Source: Symsagittifera roscoffensis
Taxonomy: Eukaryota; Xenacoelomorpha; Acoela; Convolutidae
Direction of reading: 5' to 3'
DNA: 64,000 bases
Assembly (NCBI RefSeq): GCF_963678635.1
Contig: NC_087065.1
Span: 25,441,254 to 25,505,253 of the forward strand
Position 1 is the stretch's first letter, and every line of letters begins with the position of its first letter. The translations under genes were made by a program, and so were the position numbers. Shown piece by piece: positions 1 through 8,640 of the stretch. The notes under the pieces are model-generated. The model was not told the origin of the DNA, did not search any database, and saw only the letters and a list, made by a program, of their open reading frames with translations.

Positions 1-2205
1 GTGTATAGCACATGTATTGTAGATTCCTTTTAAGAGTGAGAAAAGAAATCCAATAAAGTTAAACATTGCGTATAAAATAGTCAATTTTTCTAAGATGTAG
101 TAGGGCCATCCTAGAAAATCTAGGATCTCATTTTTGAGTGTAACAAAGCTAAAAATGTTGATTGGTGATATATCTTGGGGACGGTATTTTTCGCCGTTTA
201 GATATATATAATCTTTAATGTCTTTAAAATATCCGCTATAGTCTTGCGTGTAGATATCGGCAAATCCTGCGGTTTCTGCAAGTTTGCGTAAATTTTGGTC
301 TATTGATTGTCTTTGTATAGTGTCCATTTGTGTTAATAATTCTTGGAATTGTTGTGTTCTAATGTGATGTTGAATATCTGATTTTGAATAGATTCCTATT
401 GATTGTAAGTCTATATTTGGGTTTCGAGCGATAGCGCGAATGCTTTCTGGTGAAAATTTTTTGAGTGATTGCATTAATGTGGGGTATGGAGTGAGAAGAT
501 AATATTTATTTTCATCAGGGTTTAGTTGTACTACATTGTGGCTATTTTCTGATCCACATGGGACTGCGGTATCCCAGAAATAGGTTCTTCGTGAAAGTGT
601 ATCCACGAAATGTACTTTATTCTTATAAAAGATAGGGATTCTTTTATAACATCGTTTATCTTCAAAAACGTATAGTGGTGATACTTTTTTAGTACAAGTA
701 TAAAACCATAAGATGTTTCCTTCATAGTCTAAAAAATTTGATCTATTTCCTGATAATAAGTATCCTGCGTAGGGTATTTTTAATACTGCTAGTGCAAGTG
801 ATTGTAATATTTGTGTTCGTTCTAATTCGCATAGTTGATGTAGTGTTTCTAATTCGGAGAGTGACATTTCTTGAAAAATGCGGCTAATTGTATAGTCTAG
901 TTTCATATCCAAATGAATATCATAGTGGATATTACCAAAATATGTAGTATTCATTAGTGATAATTCTTGTAAGCGTGTGCTTCTGGTGTCATAAGGTTTT
1001 AGATGTCCACCAGGTTGTCCGTTGCTTTTTTCAAAATTAACTGGTATATAGGAGGTTCCTTCGTTTAGAGGATGACCTGTGGCATATGGGTCGATTTTTA
1101 CTTTTCCAGTGGTCATGTCGAATCCTTTTTCGTATTCAACTAATATTTCAGAGTATTGTGTTCTGTGAAGTGGATTCCTGTATTTACATGCAAGTTCTGT
1201 TTCTTGATATATTTGAAAACGTGTCAATTTATTTTCTATATTGTCTATGTTTCTAAAATCGGAACTTAGTTTGCGTGATGGATGGACTTGTTCATAAGGA
1301 ATTGATTGTATGAAATATTTTTCGTGAAATTTTATCATACGAGCGTGTATTTTTGCTACTTGAAATGTTGTACATGTATCTTCGGGGAACCAAACAATTG
1401 TTGCTTGTGTTCTTGTTGTAGGGTCGCAATATCCTTGATCATTTTTACAAGGTAGTCGGATTCCTTGATAGATCATTGTATTATCAGATAAATCTCGTGT
1501 GAGTTGTATTTTTTCGAGTTGTATTTTCCAATCGAAAAACATTATTTCTTGGTATCCTTTATTTTTCGTGTCTGCTTTGCAGTTTGATGGGTTATTTATA
1601 CCAATGTGTGGTATCCAATGTTTGTCATGTAGGTCATAGGTTAATCGTCCGTGTGCGCCGTTATACGGGTATTTTTCGTCTAGTTTTATATGTCCTTGGT
1701 GTCTTTCAAGTTGTGATTGATGTACAGAGTCTGAAAAAACTTGAAAATTAACTAATTTTCTTTGGGAGTTTTTATTTTGTGTGATGTTTAGTCTAAGTAA
1801 TTCATTTTTACAATCGTCGGGATTGAGATGTAAAAGACGTTCTATATTACTTTGATAGAATGATTCATGGTCAAGTCGATTTTTGTTTCCGTTCGAGACT
1901 TGTGAACAATGTACTTTCTTTTCGGAAAATGTTGCTGTGAATTTATAACCTGTAACTGTTGTTGCTCGGGCTTTTGAATAGAGTGTTGCTATTATATCTG
2001 TGGTTTCTATAGCTTGTGGTTCTGTTTCACATTGTGATACTTGATTGATTGCATATTTATGTAGTGTTTTTTGTTCATTTTCTTCGCAATCGTAATGTGT
2101 TACTAATAAATCTTGTGGTCCTGTACGAGGGGAAGGGTTTATGTGTTGATTTGAGGTTACTAGAAAAAGGAGTTGGAGAAAATTTAATAATTTTAGAATA
2201 TACAT
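1..2205 (-). CDS. Envelope-like glycoprotein of an LTR retroelement (C-terminus cut by window edge)
   Basis: One frame stays open from an ATG at 2205 to the window edge (735 codons, no stop seen). It starts with a hydrophobic leader (MYILKLLNFLQLLFLVTS), as in a signal peptide. A long Cys-containing ectodomain with N-glycosylation sequons follows. A mid-protein stretch (roughly residues 470-500) contains LAVLKIPYAGYLLSGN, followed by motifs CYKRIP and FVDTLSRRTY. The last ~60 residues are hydrophobic (around LTILYAMFNFIGFLF), as for a membrane anchor. Lying 3' of an integrase ORF, it occupies the env position. The mid-region motifs recall glycoproteins of chuviruses and of retroelements that captured them; that is from memory and unverified. 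The ATG overlaps the preceding frame by 13 nt. Expression by splicing or reinitiation is inferred. The frame appears intact. Confidence 0.8.
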   Translation of the reverse strand, partial: MYILKLLNFLQLLFLVTSNQHINPSPRTGPQDLLVTHYDCEENEQKTLHKYAINQVSQCETEPQAIETTDIIATLYSKARATTVTGYKFTATFSEKKVHCSQVSNGNKNRLDHESFYQSNIERLLHLNPDDCKNELLRLNITQNKNSQRKLVNFQVFSDSVHQSQLERHQGHIKLDEKYPYNGAHGRLTYDLHDKHWIPHIGINNPSNCKADTKNKGYQEIMFFDWKIQLEKIQLTRDLSDNTMIYQGIRLPCKNDQGYCDPTTRTQATIVWFPEDTCTTFQVAKIHARMIKFHEKYFIQSIPYEQVHPSRKLSSDFRNIDNIENKLTRFQIYQETELACKYRNPLHRTQYSEILVEYEKGFDMTTGKVKIDPYATGHPLNEGTSYIPVNFEKSNGQPGGHLKPYDTRSTRLQELSLMNTTYFGNIHYDIHLDMKLDYTISRIFQEMSLSELETLHQLCELERTQILQSLALAVLKIPYAGYLLSGNRSNFLDYEGNILWFYTCTKKVSPLYVFEDKRCYKRIPIFYKNKVHFVDTLSRRTYFWDTAVPCGSENSHNVVQLNPDENKYYLLTPYPTLMQSLKKFSPESIRAIARNPNIDLQSIGIYSKSDIQHHIRTQQFQELLTQMDTIQRQSIDQNLRKLAETAGFADIYTQDYSGYFKDIKDYIYLNGEKYRPQDISPINIFSFVTLKNEILDFLGWPYYILEKLTILYAMFNFIGFLFSLLKGIYNTCAIH

Positions 2206-3329
2206 GTGTATGATAATCCTGAGTATGGGTTATAAAATGTAATGTAACCAATTGTGTTTTTGGTGTATCTGTCGTATTTATATATTACTTCAGTAGTTAT
2301 AAACGGTGGTGGTAGTGATTGAGCTGTTATGTTAGGTGGATTTAATGGGTAGGGATGTTGTGTAATATTGTTTAATTTAACTGTGATTTCAAACTTTAAT
2401 TGTAAACTGTTTTGTTGGAGTATTTGAATATTGTGATCACGGATATCGTTGTGAATATCTTGACGATATTGTAATCTATTAAGTGCCCAGTTATGAAGGC
2501 GGTTACTTTCTTGATGTTGTCCAAATAATGGTGGAGGTGCTGTGAATGTATTCCAATCTAATCTTAAAGGAATATTTATTGATGATTGTTCTCGATATCT
2601 GGCGTCGAGATTATTTGGAAAATTTAAGTTAAAGGGTAGTGGTGAAAATTGACTTGTTGATGGTGTTGATGGTAGTGATAATGTTTCTGGTAGTGATGAG
2701 GATGTTGTTGTATCCGTAGAAATATCTATGGGGTCATTGACTAAATTTGGTTCACCTTGTGTGAATGAATGTGTAGTCCAATATGGTAGTCGTGATGTTA
2801 GGTTTGGGGGGTTAAAGGGATTTTCACGTATCTGTTCAGATGTTGGTGTTGAACCTAAGTAGTCTGAAGGTAGACTTGAAGTGCTTCGTTGTGAAAAAAG
2901 TGTAGGAGTTTCTGGTGTGATACCAGTGGTGTTTTCTGGAGTGGTTTGTGTTGGGGATTGAGGTATATCAAAATGAACTCGGGGAGTTTGAAAATTTCTA
3001 TTTCGTCGAGGATGTATAATTTGTCTATTTATTTCTGTTGTGTTTTGGTTTTGACTAAGGTTTCGTATTCTACTTAGTTCTTGTGGTAGTGTTGGGTAAA
3101 GATTATATGTTGGTTCACTTAGGGATGCTTGTCGTTGAACTGGTTCTAGTGGTTCAGATAAACGAGCGTGCCGTTCTTCAAAAGTGTATGGATTGTCTTG
3201 AAAAGAAATTCGTGTAGATGTTTGATTATTTTGAGTAGTTGGAGGTGGTGTTGGATTATCTTGGGATGATGTCGGTGAAGACTGATTCTGTGACTGTTGG
3301 GTAGCAATTTTTGATGGATTTTTGAATTG
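2193..3329 (-). CDS. Met-less 378-codon Pro/Ser/Thr/Asn-rich frame upstream of env
   Basis: An uninterrupted frame runs from just after a TAA (3332-3330) to a TAA at 2195-2193. It contains no Met codon that I could find, so it needs splicing, non-AUG initiation or fusion to another exon. The first ~240 residues are rich in Pro, Ser, Thr, Gln and Asn and include a basic patch (IIHPRRNRNF). The last ~130 are less biased (e.g. LHNWALNRLQYRQDIHNDI), suggesting a folded domain. It begins 5 nt after the stop of the small membrane ORF and its end overlaps the env ATG by 13 nt. A -1 frameshift from the upstream ORF is excluded, because both frames stop before they overlap. I do not recognise the family. 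A gag/matrix or regulatory protein, or an env N-terminal extension, are all possible. Confidence 0.6.
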   Translation of the reverse strand, partial: QFKNPSKIATQQSQNQSSPTSSQDNPTPPPTTQNNQTSTRISFQDNPYTFEERHARLSEPLEPVQRQASLSEPTYNLYPTLPQELSRIRNLSQNQNTTEINRQIIHPRRNRNFQTPRVHFDIPQSPTQTTPENTTGITPETPTLFSQRSTSSLPSDYLGSTPTSEQIRENPFNPPNLTSRLPYWTTHSFTQGEPNLVNDPIDISTDTTTSSSLPETLSLPSTPSTSQFSPLPFNLNFPNNLDARYREQSSINIPLRLDWNTFTAPPPLFGQHQESNRLHNWALNRLQYRQDIHNDIRDHNIQILQQNSLQLKFEITVKLNNITQHPYPLNPPNITAQSLPPPFITTEVIYKYDRYTKNTIGYITFYNPYSGLSYTCIF

Positions 3330-3334
3330 TTACT

Positions 3335-3523
3335 TTAGTGAGAAGGTTTATGTTTATTATAATATTCTTCTAAAAAAAGAATTAGAAAAATTGTTGCTAG
3401 GGCAAATGTGATGATTGCTTTCTTTATACATTTACATATGGTCAAAATGAGGGATGATAAAAATGTTATGAAGATTACAAACAATAAAAAAATATCAGTT
3501 CTACTGAAAATTGTTCGTATCAT
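3335..3523 (-). CDS. Tiny two-helix membrane protein ORF (62 aa)
   Basis: This frame starts with ATG at 3523, which overlaps the stop of the preceding ORF (ATGA arrangement typical of coupled termination-reinitiation). The protein has two hydrophobic stretches, about residues 11-30 (IFLLFVIFITFLSSLILTI) and 36-51, separated by a short CKCIKK basic/cysteine turn, and a hydrophilic tail ending NKHKPSH. This hairpin layout is seen in viroporins and small membrane adaptor proteins; that is an analogy only. It sits between the integrase ORF and env in a dense cluster, which argues for real coding despite its size. The A/T-rich base composition favours hydrophobic codons, so a chance origin cannot be excluded. 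Confidence 0.45.
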   Translation of the reverse strand: MIRTIFSRTDIFLLFVIFITFLSSLILTICKCIKKAIITFALATIFLILFLEEYYNKHKPSH

Positions 3524-3750
3524 TTAGATAAGTTGTTAAAATCGTACCTGTGGATATATTCAAGGGTTTTGGAAAGTTGGAGGAATAGTTCAATTATTGT
3601 GTAGAAAATTAAAAAAATGTTACAAAAAATTATTATGATTATTAGAAAAGATTCAATGATATCAAAAAGAAATATTATAAAGGCTTGGAGTATTGAAAAA
3701 AAATGTTTAAAATTGATAAGTATTTGAGCGACTGTTTGAGAGAAAAGCAT
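3520..3750 (-). CDS. Tiny hydrophobic membrane protein ORF (76 aa)
   Basis: The ATG at 3750 directly follows the stop codon of a Met-less frame (TAA-ATG). The 76-residue product has a long hydrophobic core at about residues 18-57, rich in Ile/Phe/Leu with an internal acidic DIIES, enough for one or two transmembrane helices. A polar tail of about 19 residues follows (KTLEYIHRYDFNNLSK). Its stop overlaps the next small ORF by 4 nt. Together they form a pair of membrane ORFs between integrase and env. No family is recognised. An accessory membrane protein of the retroelement is the natural reading. Confidence 0.45.
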   Translation of the reverse strand: MLFSQTVAQILINFKHFFSILQAFIIFLFDIIESFLIIIIIFCNIFLIFYTIIELFLQLSKTLEYIHRYDFNNLSK

Positions 3751-3903
3751 TTAAGAAATGATCTCTTGGTCGAATATTTTTTGCTGTTTGAGGCGATTTT
3801 CTAGTGTGGTCGAATTATTTATTAGTTTTTTGACAAGTGGGTTGAGTTTTGTAAAAAATTGTTGGGGGCAATTTTCATGGTGACTGGGAGGTCGTCTTTT
3901 TCT
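3751..3903 (-). CDS. Met-less 50-codon basic/helical frame (possible exon of an accessory protein)
   Basis: The open frame runs between TAA at 3906-3904 and TAA at 3753-3751. It has no ATG and begins RKRRPPSHHENC, then continues as a polar, probably helical stretch (KLNPLVKKLINN ... ENRLKQQKIF). Its stop abuts the ATG of the 76-aa membrane ORF. The arginine-rich start could be a nuclear/RNA-binding motif, but the frame is short and needs an upstream exon or non-AUG start. I infer coding mainly from its packing against the neighbouring ORFs. Confidence 0.3.
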   Translation of the reverse strand, partial: RKRRPPSHHENCPQQFFTKLNPLVKKLINNSTTLENRLKQQKIFDQEIIS

Positions 3904-4350
3904 TTATTTTTGTTTGTCAAATGATCCGGGGTATGGTGAGATTTTTATACTTTAGGCTAATTAAAATCTTCATTTTGTGACTTTAGGCTAAGTTATCAAA
4001 TTTGTTTTGGGGGTATTCGTGGTCTGAGTTGGGGAAATATTGTTGATCTTTGGGTTATTAGATAAGGGAGGGGTACGGTATTATGGTGATATTTATTTTA
4101 GCTGTCAAGTTGGAGTGGTTTGCTTATTTTTGACCTGGAGGTTGTAAAGTTATAGTTAGAGATGTGCCTGGAGTTCTAGATTATTCGTCTAATTGATCTT
4201 AGTTTGAGTTAGAGAAAGTGGCGGATTGGATGAATCCTATTGGTCTATTTTGAACTAGAATTATTGCGTACTTGTGAGCATGTTATTTTGAAAAATTGAA
4301 ATGAAAAATGTTACGGAGGTTTCAAGATTGTGAAGTATAAAATCTTAAAA
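3904..4350 (-). other. Spacer between integrase and accessory/env cluster
   Basis: About 450 bases with no frame worth calling on either strand. It has the same A/C-rich, G-poor bias on the minus strand as the flanking ORFs, so it belongs to the same element. It would be the expected place for splice acceptors or internal initiation signals serving the downstream frames. No convincing splice consensus was picked out by eye. Confidence 0.5.
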
Positions 4351-6558
4351 TTACTTTTTAAATTCTACTTTCTTTAATATTTTAGATTGGGGGATGAACA
4401 TTTTGTAGTTTTTACGTGGTTGATTTCGGAGTCTTGTTGTTTTTCTATGTTCTGTTTTGTCTATTTCTTCTTGGGGTATTATTTGTTCTGTCATTTTTCT
4501 ATTTTTTCTTAGTTTTGGAGATTCTTTATGGTTTTGTGTATTGTTTTTGGTGGCGGTTGGTTTTGTGTTTTGATTTTCGGTGGGGTTATCATTTTGTTCT
4601 GTGTTTTTCAGATGTGGTTCGTTTTGAATGATTTTTAATCCTGTGAAAGAATATAATTGAGTTAATTCGCGGAGTGCGTATTCTTTTGGGTAATAAGGTA
4701 ATAGGTTGTTTCGATGTTGAACGATTTCTTTTTTGTTTGAGTCGATAATTTTATATGTGACATCAGTGGGTTTTGCAATTATTTGGTAGGGTCCTTTTCG
4801 GAGGGGTTGTAATTTTTTAGAAATTCCTTTTTGAGTATTAAAATTAGGTATTAAAACAAATGTTCCAATTTTTAAATCGGAAGCTGGTGTAAAACGTGAA
4901 TTGATTTGTTCATTTATGTTTTGTCTTTGTAATAACTTTTTCGTTATTTTTTGGTAAATTTCATTGTGTTTCTTATCTCTATTTAAAATCCATTCGGTGT
5001 GTGTACCGGAGGCTAATTTAAGAATTTGTGGGTGATGAAAATGATCTTCATCGTGTGTATGTAAAGGTAGGTTATAACAAATTGAGTCTTTAGTTGGTTG
5101 ACAATAACCTTGTGCGTTTTTATGGGAATTTGCTGTAAACATTATTGGTTTGCGTGGCTTTTGGTTAAAAACCATTTCGTATGGTGACATTCCTAAAGTT
5201 GTCGTAATTTGTGAATTGTATGCTAAGGGAAATAATTTTACATCTGCTGACCATTCGGTATATTTTGTATCATTTCCGTTGATGATACATCTAAGATATT
5301 CTTGTAATGAACGGTTCATACCTTCGACTAAGCCGTTTGTCCAAGGTGCATGAGATGTACGTGGTTTGTGTTTAATGTTGTATAAATGACATAGTGTTAT
5401 TATTTCATTATTTATGAATTCTGTACCATTGTCTGTGACTAAAATTTCTGGTAGTCCAAATTTTGCTATCCAGTGTTCATAAAGTGTTGTATATGCGTAA
5501 TAAGCATTACAATGTGGTACTGGGTTAAGTGCTACATAGTGTGTGAATGCGTCAACAATTACCATAATGTAGGAGTTTCCTTCTGATGAGGGTGAAATTG
5601 GTCCTTTAGTATCAAATGAGATACGGTGATTAAAGTACAGACTTTGTCCTTTAAAATCTTGTTTTTGTGCTATTTGTTTTTGATTTGGGTAAGGTTTATT
5701 TAGTTGACATACTATACAATCATTGCATAGTACTTTTATCCAAATTGGTGCATTTGGGAAGTAAAAATTTTGTATAAAATTTGAATATGTTTTCTCTGAT
5801 CCAGAGTGTCCTTTAATATTTTGTGTATGTGAAATATTAAAAGCTATAAGAATCATACTTATAGGGAGACAGGGAACTGTAGATTCATTCAGATTATACT
5901 CTAAAAGGTCTGTATTTTCGTTAATTGTTGTGTTGTTAAATTTGCGAAAGTATCGGAGGAGTGTTTTGTTTCCTAGAATGGTTGAATCTGCTTTGATAGG
6001 TTTAGTTTTATATTTGTGCCATGATTTCAGTTGTCGAATTACTGGGTCAAGGTTTTGATATTGTTTCATTGTTGAAATTGTAATTGTTTCTGTTGGGGGG
6101 AGAAAAATGTTTTCGATTTCTAATTTAGATAAGGGTATTGTATCAAGTGGGTCGTGAAGGTCAAAAACTTGATTTATTGTGTATTTTGAATCATTTGTTT
6201 GTGGTCCTGATAAATTTATTTTATCAGTTAAATCTTCTTTTTCAATTAGTGGAAAATGGTTTTTCTTAGGTAGGTGTTGTTTTGTTCGTTTTTGTTGGGT
6301 GTTTTGTTTTATCCATTGAGAATATGGAATTGGTTTAAAAGTTGATGTTCCAAGTAGGTCAACTTCATAATGATTATTTTGACAATCTAAATAAAGTGGG
6401 AAATGTGGTAAATTATTTATTTGTGATTGTTCAATATCAGTTTTTACTGCATATTTGCATTCCAATCGGGGTGATGTTTCGTTTTCTGCAAGGTAGAATT
6501 TTATATTTTTGGGTATTTCAACTGTTGTTTTTCGTGTAAGTAATTCAGGTCGCACCAG
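4351..6558 (-). CDS. pol: Integrase region of Ty3/gypsy-type pol (5' part of pol missing)
   Basis: A 734-codon open frame. Residues ~1-160 are a linker of unknown fold ending NLDPVIRQLKSWHKY, the conserved lead-in to retroelement integrase. An HHCC zinc finger follows (HTQNIKGHSG, then CNDCIVC). The DDE core has its first Asp in ISFDTKGPI, the second in LVTDNGTEF and Glu in GLVEGMNRSLQEYL. A GPY/F module (RKGPYQII) follows near residue 600, then a basic tail (RLRNQPRKNYK). The catalytic residues are all present and there is no frameshift, so the frame may be recent. Reverse transcriptase and RNase H are absent: the frame meets an LTR edge at 6559/6560. The first codon used here is GTG/CTG, so the true N-terminus lies upstream. 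No chromodomain was seen. Confidence 0.9.
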   Translation of the reverse strand: MVRPELLTRKTTVEIPKNIKFYLAENETSPRLECKYAVKTDIEQSQINNLPHFPLYLDCQNNHYEVDLLGTSTFKPIPYSQWIKQNTQQKRTKQHLPKKNHFPLIEKEDLTDKINLSGPQTNDSKYTINQVFDLHDPLDTIPLSKLEIENIFLPPTETITISTMKQYQNLDPVIRQLKSWHKYKTKPIKADSTILGNKTLLRYFRKFNNTTINENTDLLEYNLNESTVPCLPISMILIAFNISHTQNIKGHSGSEKTYSNFIQNFYFPNAPIWIKVLCNDCIVCQLNKPYPNQKQIAQKQDFKGQSLYFNHRISFDTKGPISPSSEGNSYIMVIVDAFTHYVALNPVPHCNAYYAYTTLYEHWIAKFGLPEILVTDNGTEFINNEIITLCHLYNIKHKPRTSHAPWTNGLVEGMNRSLQEYLRCIINGNDTKYTEWSADVKLFPLAYNSQITTTLGMSPYEMVFNQKPRKPIMFTANSHKNAQGYCQPTKDSICYNLPLHTHDEDHFHHPQILKLASGTHTEWILNRDKKHNEIYQKITKKLLQRQNINEQINSRFTPASDLKIGTFVLIPNFNTQKGISKKLQPLRKGPYQIIAKPTDVTYKIIDSNKKEIVQHRNNLLPYYPKEYALRELTQLYSFTGLKIIQNEPHLKNTEQNDNPTENQNTKPTATKNNTQNHKESPKLRKNRKMTEQIIPQEEIDKTEHRKTTRLRNQPRKNYKMFIPQSKILKKVEFKK

Positions 6559-6559
6559 A

Positions 6560-6859
6560 TGAGTTATGACAGGGGTGTATAACTCATAGAGTAATTTCGG
6601 ATAGGGTACACCGTCTGCTCGTCACGCTATCTTATTTTCGGCCGGATAGATTCGTGCAACTTCTTAGTCTAATACCGATCCTAATCTTACTCTTATACTA
6701 TCTAGTCTCAGGTTGTTTAACTAGTCTCTGCTAGGCTCAATAGATCTAGGGTATACTGGTTTATTGCGGCTGCTGAAGTGCTCGGGAGAGTCCAACTAAT
6801 TTCTAAGTTAAATTCAAATCTCTCTGGTGCTGAAATTACAAGTAACTTCAGCACTTACA
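6560..6859 (-). repeat. LTR-like repeat, left copy (TGAGTTAT...CACTTACA)
   Basis: This shares most of its length with 13717-13994, including a highly conserved ~65 bp core around CGGCCGGATAGATTCGTGC. Both copies begin TGAGTTAT and end CTTACA on the plus strand, giving TG...CA ends on either strand. Roughly 80% identity by eye, with a ~20 bp length difference. A sub-terminal inverted repeat lies near the right end (GAAATTACAAGTAACTTC). It can be read as the 3' LTR of the decayed element at 7-13.7 kb. Alternatively it could be the 5' LTR of the env-bearing element, because a TGG-initial PBS-like stretch lies 2 nt beyond its minus-strand end at 6558. No matching target-site duplication was found with the right copy. 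Confidence 0.7.
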
Positions 6860-7740
6860 AATAAGTGGGTTGTTAGTTAGATGGATCATGATTGGTTAAT
6901 ATTAAATACTTTACATTGGTAAAACATTTAATTTATCCAATCATAAAATATAGTTTAGATCAGGTTCCAGCAGGGAGAGAGGCAAAAAAGAACCTTGTGA
7001 AGATCCTCAGAACTTTTGTAGCGGGTGATTGAGTCACCACTCCGAAAAACGCTGAGAAACACCCCACACAATTTTTAGTTTCGCGTCAAGAATAATTGAT
7101 GCTCTTTAGATTTCCTTTTTCATTTAAGTGATATTGTTTGAAAAGTTCTTTCTCCTTGATGGTAATTACTGCAAAAAATGAAACTTTACATTTAATTGGG
7201 TTGTTGAGGAATACTACGCATTTTGAATGGCTTAAAGACTTCAGTGTCAGTTTCATCAATTAAAAAAAATGGTGATCGACCATAATCAGTTGGGCCTCTA
7301 GCAACTATAGCTCCGAGGATTTTCCTATAGTTTATACGACACACGAAATCTGCTCAGCAAGTTCCGCAACATTAAACCTATGCCGTATCAAATTTTTCTT
7401 TTAGAGTCTTTAACGATATTTAATTTTGGAGCAATCCTGCAACATCTCGCATTTTAAAAAAACCATTCGCGCCACTCCATAACCATCGGGTTAATACCGA
7501 CTCGGACTTAGTCTCAACGCCATTGGTCCTCAAAAAACTATGAAAAACTAATTTGGGTCGTTTATTTAAGATCACTCAAAATTCTTCATTGAAGTAGACT
7601 CGAAAATGAAAAAGTTTTGAGTTTTTAGCATGAAAATGTTTAATTCGAGAAACAAAGCAGCGGAGAGATCAAAGCCACGACTTGTTTTTACTTCAGCTTA
7701 GTAATTTAGAACTCAAAATTTTCAGAATAAATAGCAGGGG
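6860..7740. other. Non-coding interior next to the left LTR
   Basis: About 880 bases without a credible gene. An inverted-repeat pair lies at about 6890-6945 (GATTGGTTAATATTAAATA facing TTTAATTTATCCAATC). A stretch at 7225-7290 resembles 14005-14080 just outside the right LTR, so flanking sequence has been duplicated or two related insertions are involved. It is probably 3' untranslated sequence of the decayed element. Confidence 0.4.
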
Positions 7741-8640
7741 ATAAAATTTTCTTTCGCTGTCCCCAAAAGGGGGAGAAAGGACTCAGTTATTTCGTATTTA
7801 CTTATTGGGGACAGCGAAAGAAAATTTTATTGCACTACTATGCAAGTAACTGAAAATTACACTAGGTACCAACGATAGCACTAAGTAAATCGAAAGTAAT
7901 TAAGGGTGAGGTTATCCGGTATCCAACGGATAAGATCTAAAAAGATAGATATGAGGTAAAATACCCAAAAACGGGTTATCACCAAGAGTTGATGAGTGGT
8001 GAGGTATGAGGTCACGAAACTTAAATAATTGCCTGAGAGGGATTTTATGAGGCAGATTTGCGGAAAGAGCAAAATACAGGTTAAACAATCCGAAGGATTA
8101 TTAAGTCACATAAAGTTACGCACCCTAAGTCTTCCAATTTTAAACTTGAGATTAGCACCGGTGTGTGAAGTGAAAAGTATTCGAGAAGGAAATAGGTACA
8201 AAGATTATCGTTTACAACTTCTATAATCATTTAGAAAAATTTCGAGTTCAGCATTGAACAGTTCACTGTCGAGTTCCGAATGTTCTCTAAAATTATCTAC
8301 TGCCATTCTTAACAATTCATCAGTTGCAGAGGTAGAAGTTTGTTCGGGAGATGGTGAATCCGAATCAATTTGGATCAATTCCGCCGGAGTATTAGTATTG
8401 TCTGCTTCGTGAAACGTGTTGTCTTCTATTTCCAATACAATAGGGTTAGCTGCCGAGCCAGATGTTTCTAGGGGGACACATATAAAATAAAAACTGTTAT
8501 CCCAAATTCACAAACTAGTGTCAAGGCACTGTACAAAATGCACTGTACGATGCACTGTACAAAATGTTATTTTAATATTGTTCGAATCACAGAATAATTT
8601 AAAATCTTGACTTGTAAAGCAAGAAGCGTGGTCTACCCTT
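7741..8640 (-). repeat. Tandem duplication copy 1 of an integrase-region segment
   Basis: Nearly identical to 8641-9545. It starts with a hairpin: 24-nt arms at 7741-7764 and 7807-7830 (CTTTCGCTGTCCCC / GGGGACAGCGAAAG) around a 42-nt loop. Copy 2 has 10 extra bases (AAAAACACAG) at about 9046. On the minus strand it carries the 76-codon frame 8205-8435, identical to 9110-9340. It ends at the same integrase sequence as copy 2. Near-identity means the duplication is recent compared with the decayed coding sequence. Confidence 0.9.

Noticed and set aside
531-725. 64-codon minus-strand ORF
   Set aside because: Lies in another frame within the long env frame, which is open throughout.
4416-6539. 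Plus-strand ORFs within the integrase region (4416-4631, 5150-5353, 6342-6539)
   Set aside because: Antisense shadows of the intact integrase frame, without recognisable content.
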